From positions 153,004 through 217,003 of the forward strand of contig JAMYHX010000019.1 of the NCBI GenBank assembly GCA_025529335.1: DNA of 64,000 nt, given 5' to 3'. The notes beneath the pieces were generated by a model that was given only the letters and a program-made list of their open reading frames with translations, made no database searches and was not told where the DNA came from. The translations under genes and the position numbers were made by a program. Below are positions 11,902 through 25,116 of this stretch, in pieces. How positions within the stretch are numbered: the stretch's first letter is position 1; every line of letters begins with the position of its first letter. The DNA is from Rhizopus sp. PT2906. Taxonomy: Eukaryota > Mucoromycota > Mucoromycetes > Mucorales > Rhizopodaceae.

Positions 11902-12406
11902 ATGTATCGAGTGTTTATCATTGTCTTATTCTTCATACTTCAGTCTGTCTTTGCCGGACCTGGAACTCATCATTATGCAAAACCAGATCATTCCAATTAT
12001 GGCGACTATGAAAGTACCAGGAAGTAAATAGTATATGACTTGGCCAAAACCAAATCACTAAGATAATTATAGACATATTCAACAGCATTTCAAGGGTATC
12101 CTGAAGGATGATTTACCTAATCTAAATGAAACCAATATCCAATACTACCTCTTTGTTCTTCATGATTCGAATGGAGATGGTTACTTGGACGGACACGAAC
12201 TAAGAGCAACATATACTGATTTTGATGTTAAGCACTTTAATATTCCCTTGAGTGATATTGTTGAAATGATCGATCACACGTTAGAAGAAGATGATTTAAA
12301 TGGAGAGTAAGTAAATATAGATGTTAGATATCCAACTAATTATATACTTTCTAGTGGCCTCGTTTCATGGGCGGAATACCTTGAAAGCCAAGCTTATCAC
12401 GCCTGA
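11902..12406 (+). CDS. Secretory EF-hand protein, MCFD2-like
   Basis: Exons 11902-12023, 12073-12306 and 12355-12406. The start at 11902 gives a clean signal peptide (MYRVFIIVLFFILQSVFA, cleavage before GPGTHH); an earlier in-frame ATG at 11833 would bury it. The mature part is about 115 residues with two canonical EF-hand loops, DSNGDGYLDGHE and, restored only by splicing across intron 2, DDLNGDGLVSWAEY. The size, signal peptide and paired C-terminal EF-hands match MCFD2, the calcium-dependent partner of the ER cargo receptor ERGIC-53. That role is inferred by family. It is followed in tandem by the elongase. Confidence 0.85.
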
Positions 12407-12602
12407 TACAGCCATCTATTCTTGTTTTTATTGGGTCTCATTTCGGACATTCAATTATTTCCTTATTCAGTCAACTTTCCCCCTTTTTCAACAAGAAATA
12501 AAAAATAAAAAATTTTCATATAAATAAGCTTTTTTTTTCATTGATTTGACATCTTTCCCTCTTGTTCTTTTCTCTCTTCTTCTTTTAAAGTCAACACTAA
12601 AA

Positions 12603-13687
12603 ATGGAAAGTCTGAAGAGCCTTCATTTTAGCCCCGAAACTCCTTTTGGTTTACCACTGTATCCTATATTCGAAAAGGTGTATGAAGCCGTCTTAGGTCA
12701 AAAGGCTTCTGACTTTCACTATACATCTAATGTGACTCCACTGTCTACAGTTCAAGAAGGTAAGTTGCATATATATGTAAAGGAGAAGGAGATGAGGTCA
12801 GGTCTAACATCTCATTAGTCACTACCACCTGCATTACTTATTTCATTGTCATCTTTGGTGGCCAGTTCCTGATGAAGAACTTTCCTGCTTTCAAGTTGAA
12901 GTTCTTTTTCATGGTTCACAATGTCTTATTGACCTTGGTCTCTGGTATACTTTTAGTATTGATGGTCGAGAAGATCCTTCCTATCATTTACCACAAAGGA
13001 TTCCTGGCTGCCGTTTGTGATCAATCATCTTGGACACAACCCTTAGAATTGCTTTATTATCTCAACTATCTTGTCAAGTATTGGGAGTTGATTGATACTG
13101 TCTTTTTGGTCTTGAAGAAGAAGAAGTTGGGTAAGCTATTGTTATATATGTGTAGGTGTAGGTATTTACTCTAATGTAGAATTCCTTCATTATTATCACC
13201 ACTCTTTAACCATGGTCCTTTGCTATACTCAGCTCAACGGCAAAACCTCTGTGGTAAGAATAAGATTCATGTGAAAAATTGAGAAAGTGTGTATTCCGAC
13301 TAACATTCTGGGTTGTAGTCATGGGTACCTATCGTCCTTAATTTGACAGTACACGTCTTTATGTATTACTATTACTTCCGTACAGCTGCTGGTGCCAAGA
13401 TCTGGTGGAAGAGATACTTGACCACCATGCAAATCACTCAATTCATCATCGATCTCTTCGTTGTCTACTTTTGTACTTACACCTATTTCGCTTACACTTA
13501 CTGGCCTCAATTGCCAAACAAGGGAAGTTGCGCTGGTACTGAAACCTCTGCTCTCTTTGGCTGTGCTCTTCTCAGTTCATACTTGTTGCTCTTTATCAAC
13601 TTTTATAGAATGACATACCAAGCCAAGAAGGCAGCAGCTCGTCAAGCCAAAGAAAACAATAATAGAACCAAGCCTAAGAAAATTTAA
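12603..13687 (+). CDS. Fatty acid elongase (ELO family)
   Basis: 3-ketoacyl-CoA synthase of the ER that condenses malonyl-CoA with long-chain acyl-CoA. Exons 12603-12759, 12819-13130, 13180-13253 and 13319-13687 give about 303 residues. ELO hallmarks are ELIDTVFLVLKKKKL, the histidine box HYYHH (split from the preceding exon by intron 2), and MYYYYF, then TxxQITQF in the last exon. Several hydrophobic spans are visible. The C-terminus is basic and ends PKKI, a Lys-rich ER-retention-like tail. Whether it elongates saturated, monounsaturated or polyunsaturated chains cannot be told from the sequence. Confidence 0.95.
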
Positions 13688-14420
13688 AATTACTAGTAAT
13701 TCTTAATAAACACGTGTTCATACTTTAAGCACCACAAATCAAGTGTAACCATGGAAGCGTTGACCGATGAAGTCTGTGCAAAGATTGGTGTTGAGCCAAA
13801 ATTATGTGGAACGCACATTTTGTAATATGTAATATCTACATTCTTAAATGACCTTGATAACTTCTTTAAAATAGACACCACAAGGTGTTGCTAGGATACA
13901 TTTGTATAATATATATTGACACAACAGTCTGCACACGCTTGACGTTTCTGCTTGACACACAGAGATATCTACTATCTATTTCCATTGTCATACAACAGCG
14001 GGCTAAATGACCATGGCAGGTTCTTGATTTCAACAAGCATAACTTGCTTTAATGACGTCTTGTATTTTAAACGTGAGCTTAATATATACATAGTCTATCT
14101 TTAATGTAAAAGCAAATGGCACATAATGTACAACTTACTAAATACAAAGGATGACTACTGCTGACAGATGAATCTACATGCAACTCTTTATTTACTGTAT
14201 CATGATAACACTCTAAGCTGTGGATTACTGCATACGTCACCTCATACTGTACAGCTGATCCAATAGCAACATAAAGCAAACGTTATGTAGTCCTTATTTT
14301 CTACAGTCTCTTTTTTCAAAAGACAAGTCGCCCTGAATATCCCAAAAATAGAAAAATGTGGCTTATTATTTTAAACATGCAGCAAAAAATTATCTGCCTT
14401 CTTGTCACTTGATCGATCGA
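13688..14420. other. Intergenic, nothing recognised
   Basis: Between the elongase stop and the exonuclease start. Short open stretches only, no motif. It presumably holds the terminator of one gene and the promoter of the next. Confidence 0.5.
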
Positions 14421-16492
14421 ATGAAGAAGTTTACGCCAAACATTGACAGATTCCAAAAACGTTACGACACTGCTACCAAAATTCATATCTCGTTTGATGA
14501 GCCAGAAGAGAACCATAATGGAAAGAAGCGTGCTGCCCAAGACAGCAACAACGACAATTCTCGAAAGAAGAATAAGGTAGACAACAAGAACAGCAAAGAC
14601 AAGGGCAATAAAAACAAAAAGGCAGCAAAGAAGGAACTAACAGAAGAAGAAATACTAGCCAAAGTAGCTGCGATCCGTTTAAAAAAGAAACTCAAGAGAA
14701 AAAACAAGGCTAATGTCAACGGTCAGTTGATCACTCGTGCCGCCTTTCAACTCAATCCCAAGAGCCTAACACAGGCAATACCAACGACACAGATACGTGA
14801 ATTCATTCTTTACGCACTTTCAGAAACTTGCAATCTGCCCTGGTGCACCATTATCAATAAATCACAAGTCGAACGGTTGGTCGTGATGTATGCACCTGGA
14901 TTGAACTGTTCTTATTTTGGTCTGCCTCAAGACTCGAACCTACCATTTGTTGATCTTCAAGACCTTCCCAAAGAGGCATGGATTGGTAAATCGTCTATGC
15001 CTTTTTTGACAAAACAGAGCCGGTATATGCTTGTTCACATGATCTCAGGCGAAAAGGAGAAATTGAATTCACCTGTGGCCGATATGTTGCAGTGCAGTAT
15101 ATCTAATTCAAAAAAGGAAAAGCTGATCGATGAAAACCAAAAGAAGATACAGGCATTTAAGGATAACATGAGGGAATATTACATGTTGACGTTGGATGAG
15201 ATGAAAAAGGCAGGATTTCCGATACCCACATGTTTAGATCCAACCGCTGTTCTACCTGATGGCTGGAAAGAAACCCGACCCCCTGCGGACGGTGTCATGA
15301 AGCCTGTTAAGCGAATCATTGCAGTAGATTGTGAAATGGTCATGACGGAAAAGGGCAGTGCATTAGCTCGTATTACGCTTATTGATGAAGGTAATCAAAT
15401 CACATTGCAGATATAAAGAAAGGTCACTAAAATATTCGTAGATGGCAGTGTTTTATTAGATGAACTTGTCAAACCTGATGCACCCATCACCGATTACTTG
15501 ACTCAGTATTCAGGTATCACTCCTGAAGCTATGGGCGCCACCACATGCTCTTTACGCCGCGCTCAAAAACATGTGCGAAAGATTGTCGATCATAACGTCA
15601 TCTTGGTCGGCCATGGTCTAGAAAACGATTTGAAAGCAATGCAACTAGCTCACCCTTACTGCGTTGATACCTCTAGATTATATGATCATATGCGTGGCCC
15701 ACCTTATAAGCCTTCACTGAAACACCTGGCGCGTACCTACCTGCAGAGAAACATTCAAGGACACAATCAATCCCTCATGGGTCACGATTCAGCTGAAGAT
15801 GCTCGTGCCACATTAGATTTGTTCAAACTCAAGCTTGCAAATAAACCTCGATTTGGTCGATTTAAAAAGGTAGAACTCGTCTTTGACCGTCTCAGTGCCA
15901 ACCGTCCCCCACGATCCAGCGCCATTCTTGAGAGTGCAAGGTCTGCCACAAGATTGTTTGGTGATACGCTCTCGGGTGACTATCACCGTACAGATACAGA
16001 TGAGGAATTAGTGGAGCTGACGTTGGAAAAGATCAAGGAGAAGAATTTCTTGTTTACTCGATATATTACAGCAGATGACACATTAACGCGTCAACAGCAA
16101 CAAGAGAGCGGTGCTCCTACTGTGCTTCCCAGTGCTGCCAGTGATGTTCAACGTGCCACTCAGCTTCAAACGTTAGACTCGTACATTCGACGTGTTTATC
16201 ACGGATTACCTGAAAACTCATTTTTGGTTGTTGTTGGTGGTGTTTGCAATATCCCTCAATACAAAGCGTAAGAGAGAGAGAGAGAGAGAGATTTAAGTTT
16301 ATTAATACATGTACTCATCTGCATCCTTTTAGATTATATGACAGATATATGCAGTATAAGCAAAAGTATGGAAACAATGCAAAATCAAAGAGTATACCAG
16401 AAGAAGAAAAATGGACATTGGAGGATCAAAAAAAGCTGCATGCATACGCTAAAGCTGCGAGAACAAGTGCATCCTTCTTTATGTTTAAGTAA
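14421..16492 (+). CDS. RNA exonuclease, REXO1/REXO5-type (DEDDh)
   Basis: 3'-5' exoribonuclease expected to act in trimming of nuclear or nucleolar RNAs. Exons 14421-15390, 15442-16267 and 16333-16492, about 650 residues. The N-terminus is very Lys/Asn-rich. The exonuclease domain begins at IIAVDCEMV (first Asp and Glu), continues in exon 2 with VGHGLENDLKAM (second Asp) and HDSAEDARATLDLF (His and final Asp). The exon 1/2 junction restores the expected IDEDGSVLLDELVKP. The C-terminal part is helical and charged. A GA microsatellite (16271-16291) lies at the start of intron 2. I started at 14421 because no upstream in-frame ATG is available. The choice between REXO1, REX3 and REXO5 is open. 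Confidence 0.92.
16271..16291 (+). repeat. GA dinucleotide microsatellite in an intron
   Basis: About ten uninterrupted AG units directly after the donor site of the last intron of the exonuclease gene. Confidence 0.9.
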
Positions 16493-16628
16493 TAAATCCT
16501 TTATTCAAAAGCGCGCATTTCATTTTTACCTTTTTTTATGCCGGCCCTTTCCTTTACATATAAATATATATATTATCATTATTTTTCTTTTTTTTTTTTT
16601 CCCTCTTGTATACATCAGTTGTTTAATT

Positions 16629-17919
16629 ATGACTTGGTATCGTATATTTCGAACTAATAGCAGCAAGAAATCAAAGCTATCTGTTGTTGAATTTGATCAA
16701 CATATTGAACCTATACCCACTTGCTTAAAACAGTCTCCAGTCTATCAACATCATCTTGTTCAAATACATTCGATTGTGCAAACTTATGTTAACTTGGTCA
16801 CAATGAAGAAACATCGAAGACAAAGTAATCAAGATTGGACATTGATGGAAACATTTATAAAGCTATGGTATTCTGAACTGGAACGTATCTACAACCACGC
16901 ATCTGGTGTAGCCGTCATGCTGAAGGGTCAAATAAATGAACTATGTACAGCTTTATATAGCATCGTAAGTTGCGAATACAAGTATATTTATAAAACAATA
17001 TTAACCAAAAGAAAAACTGCAATTAGTCCTTTCCTTCAAGAAATAGAGATAAAAAGTTAGTTCATGAAGTTCGGCAGTTCATATCAAACTGTTTAAAGGA
17101 TCTCGATCATTCTTTCAACAAGCGACGATCCCTTCCGACACCAAAGTCTATACATAGCCACTTTCAAACATTCCACTATACTCTTGAAAACCGTATACAA
17201 GCTATACGGAACGAGAAACAGGTATATACATATTATTTTTACACATGTAGACAAATACTAAATTGTGTATATAGCATTCACCATTAGTAAAGTATATGAG
17301 CCGTGTGTATCAACTAGAGCAAGACATCTTTTTACATCATTATTACATCGAAAGCCAACTCAAATTGCTTTGGGACCTTGGCCACATTGCCCTTCGTTCA
17401 CCCCTTTTGGCTACCTACTGGAACCAGAAATACGAGACTAGCCAACAGATAAGCCAAGACCTTTTGAATGATCTAAAGGCGGCACTAGAGCAACAATTAC
17501 CATGTCAGAGAGACGTAATGTGCGCCATTTGTTTATCTATATTACATGAACCAGTGACGCTTAAAGGATGTCATCATACGTTTTGCAAGGACTGCCTGCA
17601 GCAGCATTATTGTTACCAGTGCTCTGCCAAGAAAAAGAAGGGCTTTCTCCTGGTGAAGGCGCCCCTGATTGGCTGCTCTTGCTTTATTCTGGATGAGCAT
17701 GGTCAGTTAGTACCAGCTCATCATCAATCTTGCCCGCTCTGTAGGCAGTCCTTTAAACCTGAAGATTGTGAACTTAATGTAGATCTTGAAAAATTTATCT
17801 TGGAACACTTCAAGCGGGATCTTGAGGATAGGAAAAGGGGTAAGTGCATCTTACAATCTCACACGTTTTTTTTTTTTTGATATAAACACCTTTTTCTTAT
17901 AGAAAGCAAATCTTATTGA
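16629..17919 (+). CDS. RING-finger protein, putative E3 ubiquitin ligase
   Basis: Exons 16629-16964, 17027-17221, 17275-17839 and 17903-17919. About 370 residues: a long, mostly helical N-terminal half (KKHRRQSNQDWTLMETFIKLW...) and a C-terminal RING with CAICLS, CHHTFCKDC, two further cysteine pairs and CPLCRQSF. The second zinc site is spread by an insertion of about 30 residues (17625-17730), longer than in most RINGs. The layout of helical front half and C-terminal RING recalls SPX-RING ligases such as plant NLA, but I cannot confirm an SPX domain. It converges on the kinase gene, with 244 bp between the stops. Confidence 0.8.
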
Positions 17920-18163
17920 ACTTGCTCTGTTATTATTCATTTTTACAAAAGGACAAAAAACAAAAAAGAGAGGGATTTAATGAGATATGTATATAATATG
18001 TATATGTGGTGGTTTTTTGTGTATATAAAAAAGGAATACTATGGGAAATAATACTAAATAATACTAATACTAATAAAATAAATAATAAAGAAGGAGAAAG
18101 GAATGAATGTATATCAAATAATAATGACAAAGTTGAGGGGGGGTTATAACATATTTTTATGAT

Positions 18164-20911
18164 CTATTCTTCTTCTTCTTCTTCTTCTTCTATAATCGTC
18201 TTGCTGGTTATGGGTAACACTCTAGATTCTTGCATGCCATATATGCTTAGTCTAGATCTTGGCGCATATTCAAACCTTGAAGATCGTGCTTTGAAGGGAG
18301 AAGAAGGAGCGTTTTCCTAAGAAATGTATATTAGCACATTCCATTGTAGTAAACGAAATAAGACTTACTATAGAAGCAGTAGTTGAAATACCAGTTGAAA
18401 GGATAGGAGGTGGCGAGGGAGATGTTTCTTTGGGTTTGATAAAGTGGTCTTGCTTAAGTTCTAAGACGGGCGGTGGCGGTGGCGGCGGCGATTGAGAGGA
18501 TACAGCCTGTATCTTTTTCTCGGGCGCCGGTGATAGGCTGAGTGCCTTTTCCTCTATAGGGCTTATAGCAGGAGAAGGAACAATGCTGTATTCTACTTGA
18601 GAGTTCTTTTGTGGAGAGGCAGCTATCGCAGGAGGAGAAGGAGGTGGCGTTGGCTGTTGATGTTGTTGTAGGTACATCATTGAATACCGCTTTGCACAGA
18701 TATCTATTTCCTTTGGTTGTGCTGTATCATTGCTTATAATAGAAAAGGTATCAGCAACAAGACGAGCTGAAGTAAGCGCAGTAGGTGGCATGACAACATG
18801 AGCTGATGGCTGTTTAGCGTATTCACGTAAACTGTTACTACTTGTGGTAGTGGCGCTTGCTGTTGTCGTCTTGTTGTTGGTATTTTTGCTCGTAAAAACT
18901 GTGCCATTATAAGTCAATTGATCCAGTTCGCTCACTGGTGGTTCTGTCAGCTGAAGCATTCTACGCCGATATTTTTGAGATCCAGTTCTGTAGATAGGCG
19001 GCGACATGATTAGGTCGTCATCTCTGGTATGTACTGCAGGTATAGTATAATTATTGTTGTTTTCTGAAGTAACAACTGACCGATGTGCTTGTTGTTGTTG
19101 TTGTTGTTGTTGTTGCTGTTGTTTGGAGCCAAACCATGATTTGACAGAGGTAAACCAGCCTGGTTTATCTTGTTGTTGTGTTGTTGATCCAAAGCCGACG
19201 GTTTGGATAGTATGATGTGCAGTTGGTTTAGGATAAGGTTTTATATCAAATGAATCTAAACGCACAGCTGGCTGACTAATACTATTATTACGGCTGATAG
19301 TTGGACTTGTCTGGATGCCACAGTCTACGGCATTTGATTTCTTTTGATGGCTTTCTATTGCAGATGCAAATGCATTGGGAACTGAGTCTATTTCTTCTTG
19401 AGATTTATTGGTCATGTTCTCAAGTAATAAGTGCCAAAGTGTGCTCGAGGTATCACATTCGCCTGTCTGCATTTTGATGAGTGCATCTCTGTCAAAACCT
19501 GCTGCCGTCAGCGCTGCAAACAGACGCTGTTCAACTGGCGTCATTCCTTGAGGCTTTTGCTGGGCAAATGAGCTAGGCAATGATGTTCTGAAGGAAGACG
19601 GCGATGTAGAAGAATATCGATTATTATTCAAAGTAGGTGCAGAGAACCGAGGTGATTTTTCGGTAAGACCCAGGCTGGATTTAATCTGCGGCGAGAATAT
19701 GAATTGCGGCGATGTTGGCACGTTTTCAGCGATCAAGTCTATGTCTGTTGAGGTGCTGTTGTTTGAAGTAGTTGAAGAGGACGGCGTCAAGCCCTGATCG
19801 ATCACGTCATCCTCAATCTCGGTCATCCAGGGGTGATTGATAATAGTATCCAAACTGAAACGACTTGAAGGCTCTAATTGAAGCATGCCGTTGATAAGAC
19901 TGCTTAGCTTTGAGCTGAAATAATAAGGCATTTGGTAATCCACTTGAACAATTTTCCTTTGCGTAACAACTTCAGAATCGTCATCGAAAGGAAATTCTCC
20001 AGCGAGAAGGGTATAAAGTATGACTCCTAAAGACCAGATATCGGTTTCTATGAGATGGTGAGTATTAAAGGGGAAGTTGCTATAGTGATTGCTATAGTTA
20101 CCAGGACCGGTGTATTTTTTACGAAGGATAACTTCTGGAGCTGAATAACTTAGACTCCCACAAAATGTTTCTAAATATTGATTTTTTTGAATGTATCTTG
20201 CAAAACCAAAATCGCATATTTTGACATTATCGTCAGCATCTAATAATATGTTTTCTAGTTTGAGATCTCTATATGTAATATAGTAAGTATATAAGGAGAA
20301 CGAAAGACAAAGAAATATAAGGAGTATTAACCTGTGAACAATATGATGCATATGACAATAATTGATTGCGTCTGTCAGCTGATGGAACCATTTGTGGACT
20401 CTTGCTTCAGAACAGCGACCACCAGAGAGGGTAAGAGCATCTAGGAGATCACCATTTGGACAGTATTCAGATATGATGTGAATAGCTGATTCTGTTGTAA
20501 TCATTTCGTACAACATGACAACGTTTGGGTGTTTAATTTGTTTATGATGATGTATTTCTCTAGCCATCATTGGTGCATGTTGTTTACTGATCTTTTTAAT
20601 CGCAACTACTTTACCAGTCAGTTTATGGTAACCTTTTTTGACTTTGCCAAAGGTGCCCTTTTTTTAAAAAAAAAATTTATTATTATGAAGTCATTATAAA
20701 AAGAGGACAACTAAAACTACCTCGCCTATGGTTTCTCCTATGGTATAACATCCAACAGAGGTTATTTCATGAGATGATAGTTCTTTTAATAATTCATTAT
20801 AGTCCACTGCCAACTGCAATAGAAATTGATGAGTTTAAGTAAAATAACACTTCTTTATCTTACCTTTGCTTGTTGATTATGAGCAACAGAATTCCTTGGT
20901 GAATTTAGCAT
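18164..20911 (-). CDS. Ser/Thr protein kinase, CAMKL family (KIN4/YPL150W-like)
   Basis: Exons in minus order: 20911-20864, 20813-20721, 20657-20332, 20268-20102, 20047-18369, 18315-18164. The N-terminal kinase domain has the glycine loop IGEGTFGKV (across a splice site), VVAIKK, HRDLKLENILLD (across a splice site), DFGFA, SAPEVI and GPETDIWSLGVILYTLL. The long C-terminal region is disordered: a poly-Gln run (19086-19121), poly-Pro, Ser/Thr-rich stretches and a terminal poly-Glu. A UBA-like segment may follow the kinase domain (TPVEQRLFAALTAAGFDRDAL). The intron 20048-20101 is 54 nt and stop-free, so an unspliced reading inserts 18 residues before the conserved TDIWSLG. Ending the gene at 18270 would miss the last exon. 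The substrate is unknown. Confidence 0.9.
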
Positions 20912-23900
20912 GATATTTAATATATATACTTGTAACAATAAAGAGAAAAAGGAATGGAAAGGTTGATGTGTACTGCTTGTAGCTGTAGTTATAGTCGTAA
21001 CATGTAATAATGAAAAAGGAAAGTAAAATAAAAATAAAAAATAATATAAAGAAAGAAGCTTCCTTTGTATATATTTTTTATTGAATAATGAAAAAGAAGA
21101 AAGAAAAAAAGCACTTTGAAAAAACTTTTTTTGGTAAAACCTCAAATTAAATAGGGGGTTGAATAAATAGGGCAAGTGTATAAAAGGAATACATAAAGCT
21201 GATCTTTCGGGGCAATTATGGTAAGTGCATACTTAATTCGAGTGTCACCCCATTTACACTATTTTCACAAAATTGAGTAACACGTATATCTTACTTTAAA
21301 TAGCGGTAGCCAATAAGTTCGTTTGATTATCATTTCCTATTCAAACAATACTTTCACTTTTTAATAAGGAGAATAAATGTTCTTGTTGACCATCTTATAA
21401 TAACAACAACAACAACAACAATAATAATGATCTGATGTTGAAGGATATAGATGAATATGTTTGTAGTAGAATTTATATTATTTCCTATTATATGCATGTC
21501 ATCTTTTGATGGTTGCACCCGAATTAGGAGGGGAGCTTTATCATATATGCTCTGACGTATGTTTGTAAAGATTTGACATGATCAATCAAATAAAGATAAA
21601 AAAAAAAAGATTAAATGATCCTTTTTTATATGTAAAGATCAAGTTACAAGTGTATATGTTCAAATAATAAAGGGTCAAAGGCATTCACAACACTTGATTC
21701 AGGCAATGCAAGGTTACCTCAATGTCAAAATCTACTATGCTCGAATATGGGAAAAAAAAAAAAAAAGAGAAAATCAAGAGAGGGCACAAATGTAGATCAA
21801 CTACCACAATGAAGCTATCAGGTGTGCCCAATGTAATACATAAGGGAAATTGCAGCCCTTTTAACTAAAACTAGACGGTTACAAAAAAATAAAGGGGGAT
21901 ACATATGTTAGCTATCAAACAGTAAACAGGAACTTTTCTGTCTTTTAAATAAAAATAATATACTTTACTAAATGTAAATCAGATATTGCTGATAACACTA
22001 CTAAAATATGAATAAGTCAAGGGAACAATCATTAAATAAAATGACACGTAAGCTTGTCAATGTTGCCATCTGTAAACAAAAAAAAAATGACCTGTCAATG
22101 AACTTTTTTCTAAGCCCACTCAAACTTATTTTTGGCGTTGAACTTAAAATAGCAAACCATGTGCGCTTCCCTCCCTTTTTTATGACAGACTTTAATCTTT
22201 AACTCTTTATTATATCTTTCTTTTAGTTCTCATCTTATAAAGCGTTGGTTTGCCGATGTTTCTTATACATTTTGGCTTCTCATTTGGTTCATCATCTATA
22301 TTTAAATCGTTCTCCGCAATCTTGATCATTGACAACAGAAAAGTCAGCCAAGTAACCTTACTTTATGTGGTTATTCTGTGCATTATTTTTACTCATTAGT
22401 TTTCTAGTTATATAATAATACTTTAATCAAACCCAATTAATTTTTACTTTGATGATCAAATTGCTTTACAACTTACTCGAAAGCTTTACTAACCTCAGTA
22501 AGCTCCTTTTTGTTTCTAATTTTAAATTTGGTTCTCACTATTGATTATTGGTCAACAAACCAAGTCAACAAGGGGATTGCTTCCTCTTTTATGACAACTT
22601 CACTCTTTCACATCAAAATAATAATACATGGAATTATATATTACATTTACTATGCTAAATTTCGCTTTAACGTTCTCTCTTGGTGGCTCTATTCGGACGC
22701 TCCCATAAATTTCCACAGAAGAAAAAGCATTCCGTTTTAACGAATGGTCATCGCCAGCATTTGTCTCACGGACAAGAAACATTGGCGATAACTCTAACAA
22801 ACAATAACCAGCCATAATCTCTGAAGCCAATCATGACAATATGGAAAGCACGCCAACGGATAAAACTTCGCAGCACATTCCGCCAATAGCTTTGGAACTG
22901 GAAAATGCTCTAGTAACACTACGAAAACGGAAAAGATTCAGTGTCTCTGATGTTATCCTCTATTCTTGGGTTTTTGATATTTGCATAGCAAACAGCACTA
23001 GGCAAACCACACCCACACTGCACTATGCACAACACTGAAGTATAAGAGAAGCATGTATCGATAAGTCTGCAATAGTCTCTTTATTATGTTGAGACAGGAT
23101 TCGTTATTCATTTTATAAGAAAATAGGATTATTGCATGAATTAAAGGCCAATGGACATAATGCGTCTATAAGAATAACGCATTTCGTGGCCAGTCCTTTG
23201 TTTTTCTTTCTTTACAAGACTGAGTGCTTATAAGGTAAAATATGATAGATATTTTGCTTACTGTGCAAATTGAATTGCTTAAAATGTTGAATTTCAGGTA
23301 ATTCGAGCACTTCTTTTGAAGACGACATTTCTTGTATAATATTTGGATAGTCCTTATGAAATCGAAGCTCAGTTGGTGCACAATAAAGTCTTAATCGACT
23401 TGGGTGATTTGATGCTTGATGGCGCAATATATAGTTAGTACAGAGACTAGAAGGTAAAGGCCGATTATATCAAGAGTTTGACCTTGCGCTTTGTAAATTG
23501 TCATTGTAAACGCAAGCCTAACAGGGAATTGATAGCATTTGAATTGTACAGAATCGTTTTTAGAGGATCAGTATATCGTAGAGACGAAATGATTCAGTAC
23601 AGAAAAGGTCCGGTAAAGCATTTTTTGCTTATGAGAGCGACATCGTAGGTGTATGCTAATTCATTAAATGCTTTCAAAGGAGCTCAGACTCAGTGATAGA
23701 GCTAGGCAAAGGCATACAAAGATACGCTGGCAGACTATTAATGAAGATTGAGCATAGGAGTTGTCGTATTCCAAGTTGAATAAGGGTCGATAAGCAGTGT
23801 CTACACATCAATAGTGTCATTTAATAATATTACCACTTTAAGATCAAATTCATTTTTGGTGTCCGTACTTCTCCTACAAAGTCTTGCGCCATTGCTGTTT

Positions 23901-25116
23901 TACATGTCTCTTTCCTTTGAATTCAATTGCTTCTATTCAAGAGACAGAGTCTATTAATGATCATCAGTAAGGCTGTTCTTATATTATTATTTATCAAGTC
24001 TTACACATGCGCATACATCACAAAGTATGGCTTATTAAAAGTAAACACATTTTCTACGTGGAGCTTCAATCAAGGCTGGCATGCTTCGACAGCCAACTAT
24101 CGACTTTTTTATATTATCTCTTTTGATTCGTATACCAGATTCTTCAAATATTTCCATGCCAAATAGTTTCAATAAAATCGAAACGTTTCTCTGAATTACA
24201 CTTTTGAGCTTTGTGATCTAGTTGTTGTAACCATTCTTTATTTATTTGAGCTTGACAAGGTTATAAAATATAAGCAAAGGGAAAGAGTGACAGCAATCAA
24301 TCAAGACCACTTGATATGTAATATTATGACGAACAAACTATCATGAAGGGAAAAATAAAATGACGCGCAAGTTAGTCTATATGACATCTATAGTGTTTAC
24401 CATAAGTTATTTGACTCTCTGACCACTATTGATTATTCCACGGCTAATGTGGTTGTTTAGTAGTACAACCCTCATGCTTCTATTCTAACGATGGCGTGAG
24501 TATCGTGGAGCGTTTAAAACAAATTCTAGCACTTTCTCATGTAAAGTGTAACAGCATGTCTGTTTGCGCAGATTATGCTTGTAACAGTGATTTCTTGGAA
24601 AATGTAACCCTTTGCACGTTCTGGCATGAAAAAGAAAAAGTTGTTTTTACAATGCTATTATCTGGATGTGGAAAAAAAAAGCAGACCTAGTTTATATCAT
24701 AGAAAGCATCTATAATTGACGACCTCATATTATGCTTCTAATGCTGTCCTAGAAGAAATGCTCTTGAGAATATATCTTTTTGTTTGCTTATTTCATCAAG
24801 TTACACCTTGTTCATATTCTGCATTACAAAAACACTATCTCTCTTTTTTTTCTTTCTCTAATTCTGTTTGTCCTTTTGCTTTTATTTGTTACAATTATTA
24901 CTTTTAATGCATAACCATTTATATTCCTGCCTCTCTTGCTTCCTCCCATTTGCATGATCCTGGATTAACCCTGCTTAAGGTGCGCCCCTGTATAGACGTC
25001 GGAGTGAACGGACAGAGGGTCGGTAAGCGGAGAAACAACATAGTCTTTGGTTTTCCTTTTTGGAATAAAATTTTCTGTGTTAGTACCTGAGCTTTTTTTT
25101 TCTACGCATATTGTTC
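20912..25116. other. 4.2-kb gene-poor region
   Basis: Contains the kinase promoter, an AAC/AAT repeat near 21402-21428, A-rich tracts near 21600 and 21751, and the Helitron helicase fossil listed separately. Short open stretches such as 22841-23038 (+), 24496-24690 (+) and 24716-24907 (+) show no family motif. A GC-richer block at 24960-25040 precedes the AAA ATPase gene and is unassigned. Confidence 0.4.
23210..23600 (-). pseudogene. Helitron/Pif1-type helicase fossil
   Basis: On the minus strand at about 23458-23530 the frame reads FPVRLAFTMTIYKAQGQTLD then IIGLYL. This is close to the C-terminal motif of Pif1-like helicases of Helitrons (usually ...LAFAMTINKSQGQT...). A second frame at 23212-23427 (LRLYCAPTELRFHKDY, IIQEMSSSKEVLELPEI) continues as the tail of a decayed protein. 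The sequence between them is frameshifted and the rest of the helicase and the Rep domain are absent. The motif match is good; assignment to Helitron is by association. Confidence 0.6.

Noticed and set aside
14483..14719. Leu/Ser-rich minus-strand open stretch
   Set aside because: Antisense of the Lys-rich N-terminus of the exonuclease.
19086..19121. CAA/TTG repeat considered as a tandem repeat element
   Set aside because: It is the poly-Gln tract of the kinase, part of the coding sequence.
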